Below, one piece after another: positions 61,235 through 61,652 of a stretch of 61,652 nucleotides of DNA (positions are counted from its first letter, which is position 1; every line of letters begins with the position of its first letter). Made by a program: the position numbers and the translations under genes. The notes beneath the pieces are model-generated. The model was not told where the DNA came from. It was given only the letters and a program-made list of their open reading frames with translations, and ran no database searches. Source of the DNA: Chloroflexota bacterium (GTDB taxonomy: Bacteria; Chloroflexota; Anaerolineae; Promineifilales; Promineifilaceae); the NCBI GenBank assembly GCA_022616275.1, contig JAKEFB010000095.1, positions 1-61,652 of the forward strand, given 5' to 3'.

Positions 61235-61652
61235 CAGCCCGACGAGGGCATATAGGCTCTGTTAGAAAGCGTTCAGGTCAGGGAGGTGAAGTATGTCAAC
61301 AATGGGTGGCTGGCACGCTCCGCCCATCTGACACGTTTAAGGGGACTTAATACGCGACAGTTTCTTTTGTTACACGACAAATGGCCTCTTGCGCCAGCAG
61401 ATGTCCTTATACAAGGACACTAACACAAGCAGGCCATCTTAAGCTACCTGCAAGTTTATGCTCTTTCCCGCAACGAGGCAAGTTTAAAACTTTGGCAGCT
61501 ACGCAGATTTTTAAAGTTTTTACCTATTGGATGGTGCAGGTTTTAGCCTGCCAAACTTCAAAACTCTTCAGAGAGCCTGAGCAGTTACAAATTTAGGACT
61601 CGCGCTTAACGGCAAAATGAGTTATCATGCTAATGTTACTCAAGTACTATTC
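61235..61652. other. 418-base non-coding leader region upstream of the long minus-strand run
   Basis: No convincing gene. AT content is higher than in the genes. It holds the nested hairpin at 61381-61437, an isolated TTGACA on the minus strand (61299-61294) without a good -10, and a 20-mer (61555-61574) shared with 216-235. It is the place where a promoter for the polysaccharide run would be expected, but I cannot identify one with confidence. Confidence 0.5.
61381..61437. promoter_or_regulatory. nested stem-loop, possible leader regulatory structure
   Basis: Outer stem ATGGCCT (61381-61387) with AGGCCAT (61431-61437), continued by CTTG with CAAG across a one-base bulge; inner perfect hairpin TGTCCTT (61402-61408), ATAC loop, AAGGACA (61413-61419). 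The inner palindrome could also be an operator. It is about 200 bases upstream of the first start codon of the run. Confidence 0.5.

Noticed and set aside
61294-61299. TTGACA as the -35 of the polysaccharide operon promoter
   Set aside because: No acceptable -10 follows at 16-18 bases on the minus strand.
61381-61596. 71-codon plus-strand frame in the leader region
   Set aside because: Overlaps the nested hairpin, has no SD, and the translated sequence is featureless.
1-61652. rRNA, tRNA, insertion sequences, prophage or integrase genes
   Set aside because: None was recognised on either strand in reading the window.

Overview
The window looks like a GC-rich chromosome segment from a Gram-negative-like or filamentous environmental bacterium. 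A member of the Chloroflexota (Anaerolineae-like) is my best guess, from the very frequent GGCCGG/CCGGCC words, the Pro/Thr-stalk surface proteins and the style of the glycosyltransferases. This is an inference; there is no rRNA or housekeeping marker here to prove it. Almost everything belongs to one very large cell-surface polysaccharide locus.

Layout. (1) 1-3920, plus strand: the tail of an unknown gene, then a three-gene unit (hexapeptide acyltransferase, membrane GT2, B12-binding radical SAM protein). (2) 4084-7164, minus strand: a Wzz/Wzc-type tyrosine autokinase and a secreted Kelch protein, each ending in its own intrinsic terminator. (3) 7433-61183, minus strand: 44 co-directional, tightly packed genes with no convincing internal Rho-independent terminator. 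From the promoter-distal end upward they encode many GT4 and some GT2 glycosyltransferases, an ArnT/PMT-like transferase, an O-antigen-ligase-type protein, six sulfotransferases, WbsX, phosphodiesterase/sulfatase-fold enzymes, SGNH hydrolases, two BNR-type surface proteins, a Wzm/Wzt ABC exporter, GmhA and a second, TPR-bearing O-antigen-ligase-type protein.

The most striking part is 42351-52183. Inside the polysaccharide locus sits a complete-looking carrier-protein pathway for a halogenated pyrrole. It has a stand-alone adenylation enzyme whose pocket residues read DLFSLALVCK (8 of 10 identical to the remembered L-proline code of PltF/RedM), an acyl-CoA-dehydrogenase-like prolyl-carrier oxidase with the isovaleryl-type Glu244, two free-standing carrier proteins (both Ser38), four flavin-dependent halogenases carrying the halogenase motifs, and an integral-membrane acyltransferase-3. 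The parts list parallels pyoluteorin, tetrabromopyrrole and clorobiocin assembly, where clorobiocin uses two carrier proteins to move pyrrole-2-carboxylate onto a sugar. My hypothesis is that a (poly)halogenated pyrrole-2-carboxyl group is made on the carriers and esterified to a sulfated surface polysaccharide or glycolipid, which the adjacent Wzm/Wzt pair exports. No flavin reductase, phosphopantetheinyl transferase, ketosynthase, condensation domain or thioesterase is visible in the window.

The non-coding DNA is also unusual. Gene junctions carry 7-bp and 8-bp tandem arrays with inverted copies, a 43-bp repeat placed just upstream of two start codons, and two perfect 18-bp-arm inverted repeats. 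A lower-GC stretch (about 22.5-25.2 kb) holds three sugar-modifying genes that look foreign to the rest.
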